64,000 nt of DNA from Xenorhabdus stockiae (GTDB lineage Bacteria; Pseudomonadota; Gammaproteobacteria; Enterobacterales; Enterobacteriaceae): the NCBI RefSeq assembly GCF_002632825.1, contig NZ_NJAJ01000009.1:62001-126000 (forward strand), written 5' to 3'. Positions 55,594 to 64,000 of this stretch are shown piece after piece; position 1 is the stretch's first letter, and every line of letters starts with the position of its first letter. The notes below the pieces were generated by a model that was not told where the DNA came from, made no database searches, and saw only the letters and a program-made list of their open reading frames with translations. The position numbers and the translations under genes were made by a program.

Positions 55594-56210
55594 AGTTATT
55601 CCCTCATTTAATCAACAATACACATTGCCAAGTAACATAAAGGCGTTGGACGACTTCTCCGCCAGTGAATATCAATAACGTGGTTTATCGATACTGAAAT
55701 AACTGTCTTAAACGATATTTGATAGATGCATGTTTTATTGCAGGATGACATACAATGACAGGCAGGTAATTAATCAAATTTATCAAATAACTGATGGGAT
55801 TGGTGGAAGTTTCATCTCTGGTTTATTGGTGTTTTTTATTTTTACCAGAAACATTGGCGGCACTTTATGAATGCAGGCTGACACCATTGATATTGGATTA
55901 AAACCCGTCAATTCAAATAAGCTGCTTCATGCAGTTTTTTTGAACCCTCTGGACCGAAGCTATATCAGAAGGTTAGCAAAAAGGTGAGGCACATTTGGCA
56001 CACAAAAATTTCCTAATATCCTTCAAACTTTTTTAATGATGTGTCAACTTTGACAAAATTGTGTCACAAGGAAGTAAGAATGGCACAAAAATTCGTAAAT
56101 ATTGACATACCGTATATCACAAGGCTGGCGTGTACAGTGGCGTCATTAGTGTTTAGAATGCATCATTTTAAGTCAAACATCAGACTGTTTTTCTGATGTC
56201 TGGAGGTTAA
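55594..56210 (+). other. Region between tail-fibre gene and tgt, with repeated short motifs
   Basis: This 617-bp region lacks a supported gene. It contains a weak T-tailed hairpin (ctgc-ttcat-gcag at 55922-55934) and, at 55996-56095, a set of related short repeats (tggcacacaaaaattt, tggcacaaaaattcg, gtgtcaac and gtgtcaca). It must hold the promoter of tgt, because queA no longer reads into it. It is probably the boundary of the inserted segment. Confidence 0.45.
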
Positions 56211-57335
<1,125 letters not shown>

Positions 57336-57347
57336 TTTGGCGTGACT

Positions 57348-57386
57348 AACCAGCCTCAATGTGTGTAGCATATTGGGCTGGTTTTT
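57348..57386 (+). terminator. Hairpin between tgt and yajC
   Basis: An imperfect 12-bp stem with a bulged T (aaccagcctcaat / attgggctggtt) is followed by ttttg. It may partly terminate the transcript before the sec genes. Confidence 0.55.
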
Positions 57387-57402
57387 GATCGAGCCACTGT
57401 CG

Positions 57403-57490
57403 ATTTTCGATAGCAATTTTTTCGATAACCAATTTTCGTAATCTGTTTGTTTGTAAACTGTTTTTTCGCAAAATAAGTGTTTTCGATAAC
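57403..57490 (+). repeat. Repeated TTTTCGATA motif upstream of yajC
   Basis: TTTTCGATAGC (57403), TTTTCGATAACC (57419) and TTTTCGATAAC (57480) occur in the 165-bp yajC leader. The last ends 15 bp before the yajC start codon. The meaning is unknown; they could be operator sites or a decayed short repeat. Confidence 0.4.
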
Positions 57491-57505
57491 AATGAGGGAT
57501 ATTTG

Positions 57506-57844
57506 ATGAGTTTTTTTATTTCTGAAGCTGCGGCAGCTGCTGGCGCACCAGCACAAGCTCAGGGAAACCCATATTCTCTGATTATCATGCTGGTTGTTTT
57601 CGGCCTGATTTTCTATTTCATGATCCTGCGTCCACAACAAAAACGCACCAAAGAACATAAAAAACTGATGGATTCCATCTCCAAGGGAGATGAAGTGCTG
57701 ACTTCTGGTGGTTTGGTTGGTCGTGTCTCTAAAGTGTCTGAAACGGGCTACGTTGTTATTGCCCTGAATGACACCACAGAAATAACTGTCAAGCGTGATT
57801 TCGTTGCTGCCATTCTGCCGAAAGGTACAATGAAAGCTATTTAA
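57506..57844 (+). CDS. yajC: Sec translocon accessory protein YajC
   Basis: YajC is a small single-span inner-membrane protein that joins SecD and SecF in the SecDF-YajC complex. The 112-residue product has a short periplasmic N-terminus ([16 protein letters not shown]), one transmembrane helix ([17 protein letters not shown]) and a basic cytoplasmic part ([16 protein letters not shown]). I used the ATG at 57506, close after tgaggg; a TTG three bases upstream is in frame. secD begins 28 bp after its stop. Confidence 0.95.
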   Translation: MSFFISEAAAAAGAPAQAQGNPYSLIIMLVVFGLIFYFMILRPQQKRTKEHKKLMDSISKGDEVLTSGGLVGRVSKVSETGYVVIALNDTTEITVKRDFVAAILPKGTMKAI

Positions 57845-57872
57845 TTTTCCGATTTTCCCGAAGGGAACTGCC

Positions 57873-59720
57873 GTGTTGAACCGTTATCCTTTGTGGAAGT
57901 ATCTGATGCTGATCGCTGCGATCCTCATCGGTCTGCTTTATGCACTTCCCAACCTTTATGGTGAGGATCCGGCTGTACAAATCACTGGCGCGCGAGGTAT
58001 CGCCGCCAGTGAAAAAACGCTGGACCAAGTCCGTAATGTTTTAGATAAAGATCATATTCAGAGTAAGTCCATTGCGCTGGAAAATGGCGCAATCCTTGCT
58101 CGTTTTAATAGTACTGATGTTCAGCTCCGCGCCCGTGAAGCACTGGTTTCGGCTTTGGGCGAACAATATGTCGTGGCATTAAACCTTGCGCCTGCGACAC
58201 CTGTCTGGTTAAGTAAAATCGGTGCAGAGCCGATGAAACTGGGGCTGGATTTGCGTGGTGGGGTTCACTTCCTGATGGAAGTCGATATGGACACCGCCCT
58301 GAGCAAGCTTCAGGAACAGAATATTGATAGCCTGCGTTCCGAACTGCGTGAACAGGGCATTGCTTATTCCACTATCCGCAAGGCAGAAAATTACGGTGTA
58401 GAAATCCGTTTCCGTGATAATGATGCCCGCTCTAAAGCAGAAGACTACCTCGAACCTCGTCACCGTGACCTTGTATTCTCTACTGGTAATAACAGTACGC
58501 TGAAAGCGGTTATGACGGATGAGCGTCTGCGCGAAGCCCGCTCTTATGCCGTTCAGCAGAACATCACAATCCTGCGTAATCGTGTTAACCAGTTAGGCGT
58601 TGCTGAGCCTCTGGTACAGCGTCAGGGTGCGGATCGTATTGTTGTTGAATTACCGGGTATTCAGGATACCGCCCGCGCGAAAGAAATTCTTGGTGCAACG
58701 GCAACACTGGAATTCCGTCTGGTAAACACCAATGTTGATCAGAGTGCCATTGTATCGGGCCGTATTCCGGGCGATTCAGAGCTGAAATATACCCGCGATG
58801 GCAATCCTGTTGTGCTGTATAAGCGCGTGATCCTGACCGGTGACCATATCACCGATTCAACCTCGAGCACTGATGAGAACGGTTATCCGCAGGTCAATAT
58901 CTCACTGGATAGTGCCGGTGGTACTGCAATGTCTAACTTCACCAAAGATAACTTACAGAAGCCGATGGCTACCCTGTTTGTGGAGTATAAAGACAGCGGT
59001 AAGAAAGATGCTAACGGTCGTGCGCTCCTGGCTAAACATGAAGAAGTCATCAACGTTGCGACTATTCAGTCTCGTCTGGGTAATAGTTTCCGTATTACAG
59101 GGATTAGTAACCCGAACGAAGCTCGTCAGCTATCGTTATTGTTGCGTGCCGGTGCGCTGATTGCACCCATTCAGATTGTTGAAGAGCGTACAATCGGTCC
59201 AACTCTTGGTTTGCAGAACATCGAACAGGGGCTTGAAGCCTGTCTCTGGGGGCTGATTTCCTCCGTACTGTTCATGGTGGTTTACTACCGTAAATTCGGT
59301 CTGATCGCGAGTAGCGCACTGTTGGCGAACCTGGTACTGGTTGTTGGTGTCATGTCTCTGCTGCCGGGGGCGACACTCACGATGCCGGGTATTGCAGGGA
59401 TCGTACTGACTCTGGCCGTTGCCGTCGATGCGAACGTTTTGATAAACGAGCGTATTAAAGAAGAGCTGCGCAACGGGCGTACTGTACAGCAGGCGATACA
59501 TGAAGGTTATAAAGGTGCGTTTTCCAGTATTATTGACGCCAACCTGACGACGCTGATTACCGCTGTGATCTTGTATGCTGTGGGAACAGGCTCTATCAAG
59601 GGCTTTGCAATCACAACCAGTATTGGTGTCGCGACGTCAATGTTCACTGCCATTGTAGGAACACGTGCAATCGTGAACTTGCTGTATGGTGGTAAGCGCA
59701 TCAATAAGCTGTCAATTTAA
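57873..59720 (+). CDS. secD: Sec translocon subunit SecD
   Basis: SecD is an inner-membrane protein with a large periplasmic P1 domain that uses the proton gradient to pull translocating proteins to the outside. It starts with GTG and has 615 residues. The first helix is [20 protein letters not shown]. The D1 motif is [14 protein letters not shown], and the C-terminal five-helix bundle carries [15 protein letters not shown] and [20 protein letters not shown]. Length and motifs match E. coli SecD. secF begins 10 bp after its stop, as in the classic operon. Confidence 0.97.
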   Translation: MLNRYPLWKYLMLIAAILIGLLYALPNLYGEDPAVQITGARGIAASEKTLDQVRNVLDKDHIQSKSIALENGAILARFNSTDVQLRAREALVSALGEQYVVALNLAPATPVWLSKIGAEPMKLGLDLRGGVHFLMEVDMDTALSKLQEQNIDSLRSELREQGIAYSTIRKAENYGVEIRFRDNDARSKAEDYLEPRHRDLVFSTGNNSTLKAVMTDERLREARSYAVQQNITILRNRVNQLGVAEPLVQRQGADRIVVELPGIQDTARAKEILGATATLEFRLVNTNVDQSAIVSGRIPGDSELKYTRDGNPVVLYKRVILTGDHITDSTSSTDENGYPQVNISLDSAGGTAMSNFTKDNLQKPMATLFVEYKDSGKKDANGRALLAKHEEVINVATIQSRLGNSFRITGISNPNEARQLSLLLRAGALIAPIQIVEERTIGPTLGLQNIEQGLEACLWGLISSVLFMVVYYRKFGLIASSALLANLVLVVGVMSLLPGATLTMPGIAGIVLTLAVAVDANVLINERIKEELRNGRTVQQAIHEGYKGAFSSIIDANLTTLITAVILYAVGTGSIKGFAITTSIGVATSMFTAIVGTRAIVNLLYGGKRINKLSI

Positions 59721-59730
59721 GGAGCACGTT

Positions 59731-60699
59731 GTGGCACAGGATTATACTGTTGAACAATTAAACTATGGGCGTAAAGTCATTGACTTTATGCGCTGGGACA
59801 ACGTTGCTTTTACTATCTCATTGCTGCTGTTGGTTGCTTCCATCGCTATGATGGCAACGCGTGGGTTTAACTGGGGGCTTGATTTTACCGGCGGTACGGT
59901 AATTGAGATAAACCTGAGCAAACCCGCAGATCTGGACAAGATGCGTGAGAGTCTGGCGAAAAATGGTTTTGCTGATCCACTTCTGCAAAACTTCGGCAGC
60001 AGCCGTGATGTGATGGTTCGTATGCCTCCGGCAACAGGTAACGCGGGTCAGGAGCTGGGTAATAAAATCATCTCGGTCATTAACGCGGATATAGATAAAG
60101 ACGCAGTTGTTAAACGAGTTGAATTTGTAGGCCCAAGTGTGGGAAGCGAATTAGCCCAGACTGGGGCAATGGCTCTGTTGGTGGCGCTAATCTGTATCCT
60201 GATTTATGTCGGATTCCGTTTCGAATGGCGTCTGGCGCTAGGTGCTGTTATCGCACTGGCGCATGACGTTATCATTACATTGGGCGTATTGTCGTTATTC
60301 CACATTGAAATTGACCTGACTATCGTCGCATCGTTGATGTCTGTTATCGGTTATTCACTGAATGACAGTATTGTGGTTTCGGATCGTATTCGTGAGAACT
60401 TCCGTAAGATACGTCGTGGTACGTCGTATGAAATTACGAATGTTTCTCTGACTCAAACCCTGAGCCGTACGATCATGACTTCTGCAACAACATTGCTGGT
60501 AGTGGTAATGCTTTATATCTTCGGTGGCGAAATGCTGAAAGGCTTCTCACTGGCGATGTTAATCGGGGTTTCCATTGGTACGGCATCTTCCATTTATGTT
60601 GCTTCTGCATTGGCGTTAAAACTGGGCATGAAGCGTGAGCATATGATTGTGCAGAAAGTAGAGAAAGAAGGGGCAGATCAGCCTTCCATTCTTCCTTAA
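59731..60699 (+). CDS. secF: Sec translocon subunit SecF
   Basis: SecF pairs with SecD in the SecDF-YajC complex. The GTG at 59731 follows ggagcac and gives 322 residues, one fewer than E. coli. Motifs are FDFTGG-type [31 protein letters not shown], and in the C-terminal bundle [18 protein letters not shown] and [16 protein letters not shown]. The upstream in-frame extension to 59686 overlaps secD and has no ribosome binding site. A strong terminator follows, so secF is the end of the tgt-yajC-secD-secF operon. Confidence 0.97.
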   Translation: MAQDYTVEQLNYGRKVIDFMRWDNVAFTISLLLLVASIAMMATRGFNWGLDFTGGTVIEINLSKPADLDKMRESLAKNGFADPLLQNFGSSRDVMVRMPPATGNAGQELGNKIISVINADIDKDAVVKRVEFVGPSVGSELAQTGAMALLVALICILIYVGFRFEWRLALGAVIALAHDVIITLGVLSLFHIEIDLTIVASLMSVIGYSLNDSIVVSDRIRENFRKIRRGTSYEITNVSLTQTLSRTIMTSATTLLVVVMLYIFGGEMLKGFSLAMLIGVSIGTASSIYVASALALKLGMKREHMIVQKVEKEGADQPSILP

Positions 60700-60752
60700 T
60701 TATGTTTCTGTATGTAATTGCATAGCTTTTAATAACATAAACCGTCTAATTT

Positions 60753-60786
60753 AAACACCCTGTGAGTGCTCACTTACAGGGTGTTT
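60753..60786 (+). terminator. Rho-independent terminator after secF
   Basis: A perfect 11-bp stem (aaacaccctgt / acagggtgttt) with a 12-nt loop leads into a T run (ttttc). Confidence 0.85.
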
Positions 60787-60843
60787 TTCATTATCACTTC
60801 AGGGTAAACTGTCTTCCTGTTCGGTTAACTGTCAGGAAACAAT

Positions 60844-61293
60844 ATGCATTGCCCATTTTGCGCAGCCGTTGATACAAAAGTTATTGATTCCCGTCTGGTA
60901 GGGGATGGCTCACAAGTGCGCCGCCGCCGTCAGTGTCTCGAATGTCATGAACGATTCACCACGTTTGAAATTGCAGAACTGGTCATGCCCAGAGTGATTA
61001 AAAGTGATGATGTTCGGGAGCCTTTCGACGAAGAAAAATTGCGTCGTGGTATGCAGAAAGCACTGGAAAAGCGCCCTGTCAGCTCCGATGATGTGGAAAC
61101 AGCAATTAGCCACATTAAATCTCAGGTTAGAGCAACGGGAGAACGTGAAATCCCCTCTAAAATGATTGGAAATTTTGTGATGGATGCACTGAAAAAGCTC
61201 GATAAAGTAGCTTATATCCGTTTTGCATCTGTCTACCGTAGTTTTGAAGATATCCGGGAATTTGGCGAAGAGATCGCCAGACTACAAGACTAG
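60844..61293 (+). CDS. nrdR: Transcriptional repressor NrdR
   Basis: NrdR represses ribonucleotide reductase genes in response to the ATP/dATP ratio. The 149-residue protein has the N-terminal zinc ribbon ([17 protein letters not shown] with [16 protein letters not shown]; four cysteines) and an ATP-cone domain ([20 protein letters not shown] to [11 protein letters not shown]). Length is as in E. coli. In E. coli nrdR is separated from secF by other genes (including yajD, tsx and yajI); here it follows secF after the terminator. ribD begins 10 bp after its stop, so they share an operon. Confidence 0.97.
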   Translation: MHCPFCAAVDTKVIDSRLVGDGSQVRRRRQCLECHERFTTFEIAELVMPRVIKSDDVREPFDEEKLRRGMQKALEKRPVSSDDVETAISHIKSQVRATGEREIPSKMIGNFVMDALKKLDKVAYIRFASVYRSFEDIREFGEEIARLQD

Positions 61294-61303
61294 AGGCTGC
61301 TAT

Positions 61304-62443
61304 ATGACTCTTGATGAAACATATATGTCCCATGCGCTGGAATTGGCGTATCAGGGGCGTTTTACCACATCCCCGAATCCGAATGTAGGTTGTGTGATCG
61401 TTAAAGATGATCAGATTGTCGGGGAAGGTTTTCATTTACGTGCGGGTGAGCCCCATGCCGAAGTCCATGCGCTTCGTATGGCCGGTGAAAAAGCAAAAGG
61501 TGCAACCGCTTATGTGACTCTTGAGCCATGCAGCCACCACGGTAAAACCCCTCCCTGTTCTGATGCCCTGATTGCAGCAGGCATCAGCCGCGTTGTAGTG
61601 GCAATGCAGGATCCGAATCCACAGGTAGCGGGACGCGGTTTATATAAATTGCAGCAGGCAGGTATTGCGGTTGAACATGGCTTGATGATGGAACAGGCCG
61701 AAATGCTGAATAAAGGGTTCCTCAAGCGTATGCGCACCGGGTTTCCTTATCTGCAATTGAAGCTGGGAGCATCACTGGATGGGCGTACCGCACTGGCGTC
61801 GGGTGAAAGTAAGTGGATCACTTCACCAGCCGCCCGGCAGGATGTACAGAAACTGCGAGCACAATGCAGTGCAATCCTGAGTACCAGTGCAACGGTACTG
61901 GCAGACGATCCGTCACTGACAGTCCGCTGGAATGAACTGGACGCAGAAACACAGGCCGTCTATCCGCAGGAATCTTTGCGTCAGCCTGTTCGTATCATTG
62001 TCGATAGTAAAAATCGAGTCACTCCGCAGCATCAGGTAGTTCAGCAAACCGGTCAATGTTGGTTAGCACACACTGACTTAGATGGTTCAGATAGAGCAGA
62101 TAGTGCTGATAAAAATGAACAGCAATGGACTGATAATATAGAAAAAATATTACTGCCGGTACACGGTACAGGTGTTGATTTAGTGCTGTTGATGATGCAG
62201 CTTGGTAAACGTCAGGTAAACTCTGTCTGGGCGGAATGTGGTCCAACGCTGGCTGGTGCATTACTGTCTCTGGGGCTGGTGGATGAGCTTATCCTCTATA
62301 TTGCTCCCAAGGTATTAGGAAATAGTGCCCGTGGGCTGTTCGCCATCCCTGAACTGCAAAAGTTATCGGATGCGCCTGAATTCACGCTGATAGATGTCCA
62401 ACAGATTGGGCCTGATGTCCGTCTTCGTTTAAAACCGCTCTGA
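61304..62443 (+). CDS. ribD: Bifunctional riboflavin deaminase/reductase RibD
   Basis: RibD carries out the second and third steps of riboflavin synthesis (deamination and side-chain reduction of the pyrimidine). The 379-residue protein has the N-terminal zinc deaminase (HAEVHAL and VTLEPCSHHGKTPPC) and the C-terminal reductase (LQLKLGASLDGRTALASGES and VWAECGPTLAGALL). I chose the ATG at 61304 for the start MTLDETYMSHALELA. An acidic insertion at about residue 265 (DLDGSDRADSADKNEQQW) is unusual for the family. It follows nrdR by 10 bp and is followed by ribE after about 90 bp. There is no FMN riboswitch in front of it. Confidence 0.96.
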   Translation: MTLDETYMSHALELAYQGRFTTSPNPNVGCVIVKDDQIVGEGFHLRAGEPHAEVHALRMAGEKAKGATAYVTLEPCSHHGKTPPCSDALIAAGISRVVVAMQDPNPQVAGRGLYKLQQAGIAVEHGLMMEQAEMLNKGFLKRMRTGFPYLQLKLGASLDGRTALASGESKWITSPAARQDVQKLRAQCSAILSTSATVLADDPSLTVRWNELDAETQAVYPQESLRQPVRIIVDSKNRVTPQHQVVQQTGQCWLAHTDLDGSDRADSADKNEQQWTDNIEKILLPVHGTGVDLVLLMMQLGKRQVNSVWAECGPTLAGALLSLGLVDELILYIAPKVLGNSARGLFAIPELQKLSDAPEFTLIDVQQIGPDVRLRLKPL

Positions 62444-62532
62444 TTTAAGTTTGAACATAAATCAAGACGCAGAGAAAAAGAATGTGATAAGATCCGCGCC
62501 CCTGCGGATATGAATAAGATATAAGGAAGGCT

Positions 62533-63003
62533 ATGAACGTAATCAAAGGTGTTGTTGCAGCTCCTGAAGCCCGCATCGCTATTGCGATCGCCCGCTTTAA
62601 CAACTTCATTAATGACAGCCTGTTGGAAGGGGCCGTGGATGCGCTGGAACGCATCGGTCAGGTTTCTTCGGACAATATCACCGTAGTATGGGTTCCGGGG
62701 GCTTATGAATTGCCGTTGACCGTTAAGGCACTGGCTGAGTCCAAAAAATATGATGCGGTGATCGCTTTGGGTACTGTTATCCGTGGCGGTACGGCCCACT
62801 TTGAATATGTTGCCGGCGAGTGTAGCTCTGGCCTGTCTAGCGTGGCAATGTCCAGCAATATTCCTGTCACATTTGGTGTGCTGACAACCGAAAATATTGA
62901 ACAGGCAATTGAACGCGCGGGTACTAAAGCGGGTAATAAGGGCGCAGAAGCTGCCTTGACCGCATTGGAAATGATCAATGTAATTAAAGCCATTAAGGCT
63001 TAA
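62533..63003 (+). CDS. ribE: 6,7-dimethyl-8-ribityllumazine synthase
   Basis: Lumazine synthase (RibE in E. coli naming, also called RibH) makes the lumazine precursor of riboflavin and assembles into icosahedral shells of 60 subunits. The 156-residue product matches E. coli in length. Motifs are [33 protein letters not shown]-type [17 protein letters not shown], the catalytic [14 protein letters not shown] and the ending [17 protein letters not shown]. The ATG follows aaggaaggct. nusB begins 27 bp after its stop. Confidence 0.97.
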   Translation: MNVIKGVVAAPEARIAIAIARFNNFINDSLLEGAVDALERIGQVSSDNITVVWVPGAYELPLTVKALAESKKYDAVIALGTVIRGGTAHFEYVAGECSSGLSSVAMSSNIPVTFGVLTTENIEQAIERAGTKAGNKGAEAALTALEMINVIKAIKA

Positions 63004-63030
63004 GTTTTAGTTTTAATTAAGGGGAATTTT

Positions 63031-63447
63031 GTGAAACCTGCTGCTCGTCGTCGTGCTCGTGAGTGTGCTGTTCAGGCAATTTATTCATGGCAATTATCTA
63101 AAAACAGCATCGCGGATGTTGAATTGCAGTTTCTGTCAGAGCAGGACGTAAACGGTGTTGATGTCACCTATTTCCGTGAATTGCTGTCCGGGGTAGCGGT
63201 CAATGCGACAAAATTGGATGCCTTGATGGCTCCTTATCTTTCCCGCCAGCTCGAAGAGTTGGGTCAGGTGGAAAAGGCTATCTTGCGCGTTGCGATGTTT
63301 GAACTAAGCTTTCGTGATGATGTCCCCTACAAAGTGGCTATCAATGAAGGTATCGAACTGGCGAAAACCTTCGGTGCTGAAGACAGCCATAAATTCGTGA
63401 ACGGGGTATTGGACAAAGCTGGCCCGGTAGCACGTAAAAAAAAGTGA
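63031..63447 (+). CDS. nusB: Transcription antitermination factor NusB
   Basis: NusB binds boxA RNA with NusE (ribosomal protein S10) and prevents early termination in rRNA operons. The GTG start follows aagggga and gives 138 residues, as in E. coli (139). Motifs are [35 protein letters not shown] and the C-terminal [20 protein letters not shown], then [12 protein letters not shown] hairpin separates it from thiL. Confidence 0.97.
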   Translation: MKPAARRRARECAVQAIYSWQLSKNSIADVELQFLSEQDVNGVDVTYFRELLSGVAVNATKLDALMAPYLSRQLEELGQVEKAILRVAMFELSFRDDVPYKVAINEGIELAKTFGAEDSHKFVNGVLDKAGPVARKKK

Positions 63448-63486
63448 TTGCCTGCCAATAGCCCCTATTATAACTCGATGATTTTA

Positions 63487-63516
63487 AACATGAGGCCGGT
63501 TTCCCGGCCTCATGTT
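63487..63516 (+). terminator. Hairpin between nusB and thiL
   Basis: A perfect 13-bp stem (aacatgaggccgg / ccggcctcatgtt) with a 4-nt loop. There is no strong T tract after it, so some readthrough into thiL is likely. Confidence 0.7.
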
Positions 63517-63547
63517 CTTATCGTCAGTCACTTTTTGGAATTCTATT

Positions 63548-64000
63548 ATGGCATGTGGTGAATTTGACCTCATTGCACGTTATTTCAATCGCCATGTTAT
63601 CCGCCGACGTGATGTAAATCTAGGGATTGGTGATGATTGTGCGCTGATGACCGTTGCAGAAAAACAAGAACTGGCAGTGACAACAGATACATTAGTTTCT
63701 GGTGTTCATTTTCTGCCTGATATTGCTCCAGAAGATTTGGCGTATAAAGTACTGGCTGTCAATATCAGTGATTTAGCTGCTGTAGGGGCAGACCCCGCCT
63801 GGGCATCATTGGCTTTAACCTTGCCTTCTGTCGATGAGGAGTGGTTAAAGCGGTTTAGTGATAGTCTGTTTGAACAACTGAACTATTACGGAATGCAGTT
63901 AATTGGCGGAGACACAACCAAAGGCCCGATGAGTCTGACGTTGACTGTACATGGTCTGGTTCCCGCTGGTAGAGCATTACGTCGTACGGGTGCTAAAAAC
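63548..64000 (+). CDS. thiL: Thiamine-monophosphate kinase, N-terminal part (cut by window edge)
   Basis: ThiL phosphorylates thiamine monophosphate to the active diphosphate. The first 151 codons are present ([16 protein letters not shown]) and the frame is open to the edge. Motifs seen are [24 protein letters not shown] with its metal-binding aspartate, [19 protein letters not shown] and [19 protein letters not shown]. The C-terminal half lies beyond the window. Its place after nusB is the enterobacterial order. Confidence 0.96.
   Translation, partial: MACGEFDLIARYFNRHVIRRRDVNLGIGDDCALMTVAEKQELAVTTDTLVSGVHFLPDIAPEDLAYKVLAVNISDLAAVGADPAWASLALTLPSVDEEWLKRFSDSLFEQLNYYGMQLIGGDTTKGPMSLTLTVHGLVPAGRALRRTGAKN

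Noticed and set aside
62444-62532. FMN riboswitch in the rib region
   Set aside because: Neither the gap before ribE nor the 10-bp gap before ribD has room for or shows the conserved RFN element.

Overview
This 64 kb window is chromosomal DNA from a gammaproteobacterium of the order Enterobacterales. The most likely source is Morganellaceae of the Xenorhabdus/Photorhabdus type. The housekeeping order is enterobacterial: rdgC/mak, sbcDC/phoBR/brnQ, and queA..tgt-yajC-secD-secF-nrdR-ribD-ribE-nusB-thiL. Intergenic DNA is very AT-rich, an ERIC-like palindrome is present, and oppA-type genes are unusually amplified. The genus is an inference from gene content, not a measurement.

Layout. 1-3.6 kb: a divergent PTS locus (EIIC cut by the window edge, EIIB, and a PRD/EIIA-type regulator) and a TetR regulator. 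4-13.3 kb: two general porins, rdgC and mak (divergent), then a nucleotide-scavenging set of porin, periplasmic CpdB and a 5'-nucleotidase lipoprotein. 13.5-25.9 kb: five OppA-like peptide-binding proteins in one orientation, interrupted after the third by a three-gene ABC-2 exporter and closed by a YgfF-like dehydrogenase; no oppBCDF is present. 26-35.7 kb: a tellurium/stress-response (ter) island, with terZABCD leftward and a four-gene predicted nucleotide-like metabolite module plus terW rightward. terE is missing, and a small two-repeat SymE-like protein lies where terE is usually found.

35.7-43.6 kb: yqhA, sbcC, sbcD, and divergently phoB-phoR behind a Pho box. 43.6-49.8 kb: a tandem brnQ array. 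Two copies are intact. The third is reduced to a 5' fragment whose stop codon overlaps the start of an NSS-family sodium:amino-acid symporter. 49.9-53.5 kb: ggt, a typical 2-Cys peroxiredoxin with an OxyR-like half operator, and acpH. 53.5-64 kb: queA, an orphan phage tail-fibre tip gene that separates queA from tgt, then tgt-yajC-secD-secF and nrdR-ribD-ribE-nusB-thiL (cut by the window edge).

How the genes work together: the core blocks serve tRNA queuosine synthesis, Sec protein export, riboflavin/thiamine synthesis, phosphate sensing and recombination. The accessory blocks serve nutrient capture (peptides, nucleotides, branched-chain and other amino acids) and stress defence (Ter, peroxiredoxin, gamma-glutamyltransferase), which fits an insect- or animal-associated lifestyle. 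The most unusual items are the brnQ fragment coupled to the NSS transporter, the ter island with its SymE-like neighbour and repeated operator-like sites, the OppA array with its embedded exporter, and the orphan tail-fibre gene.
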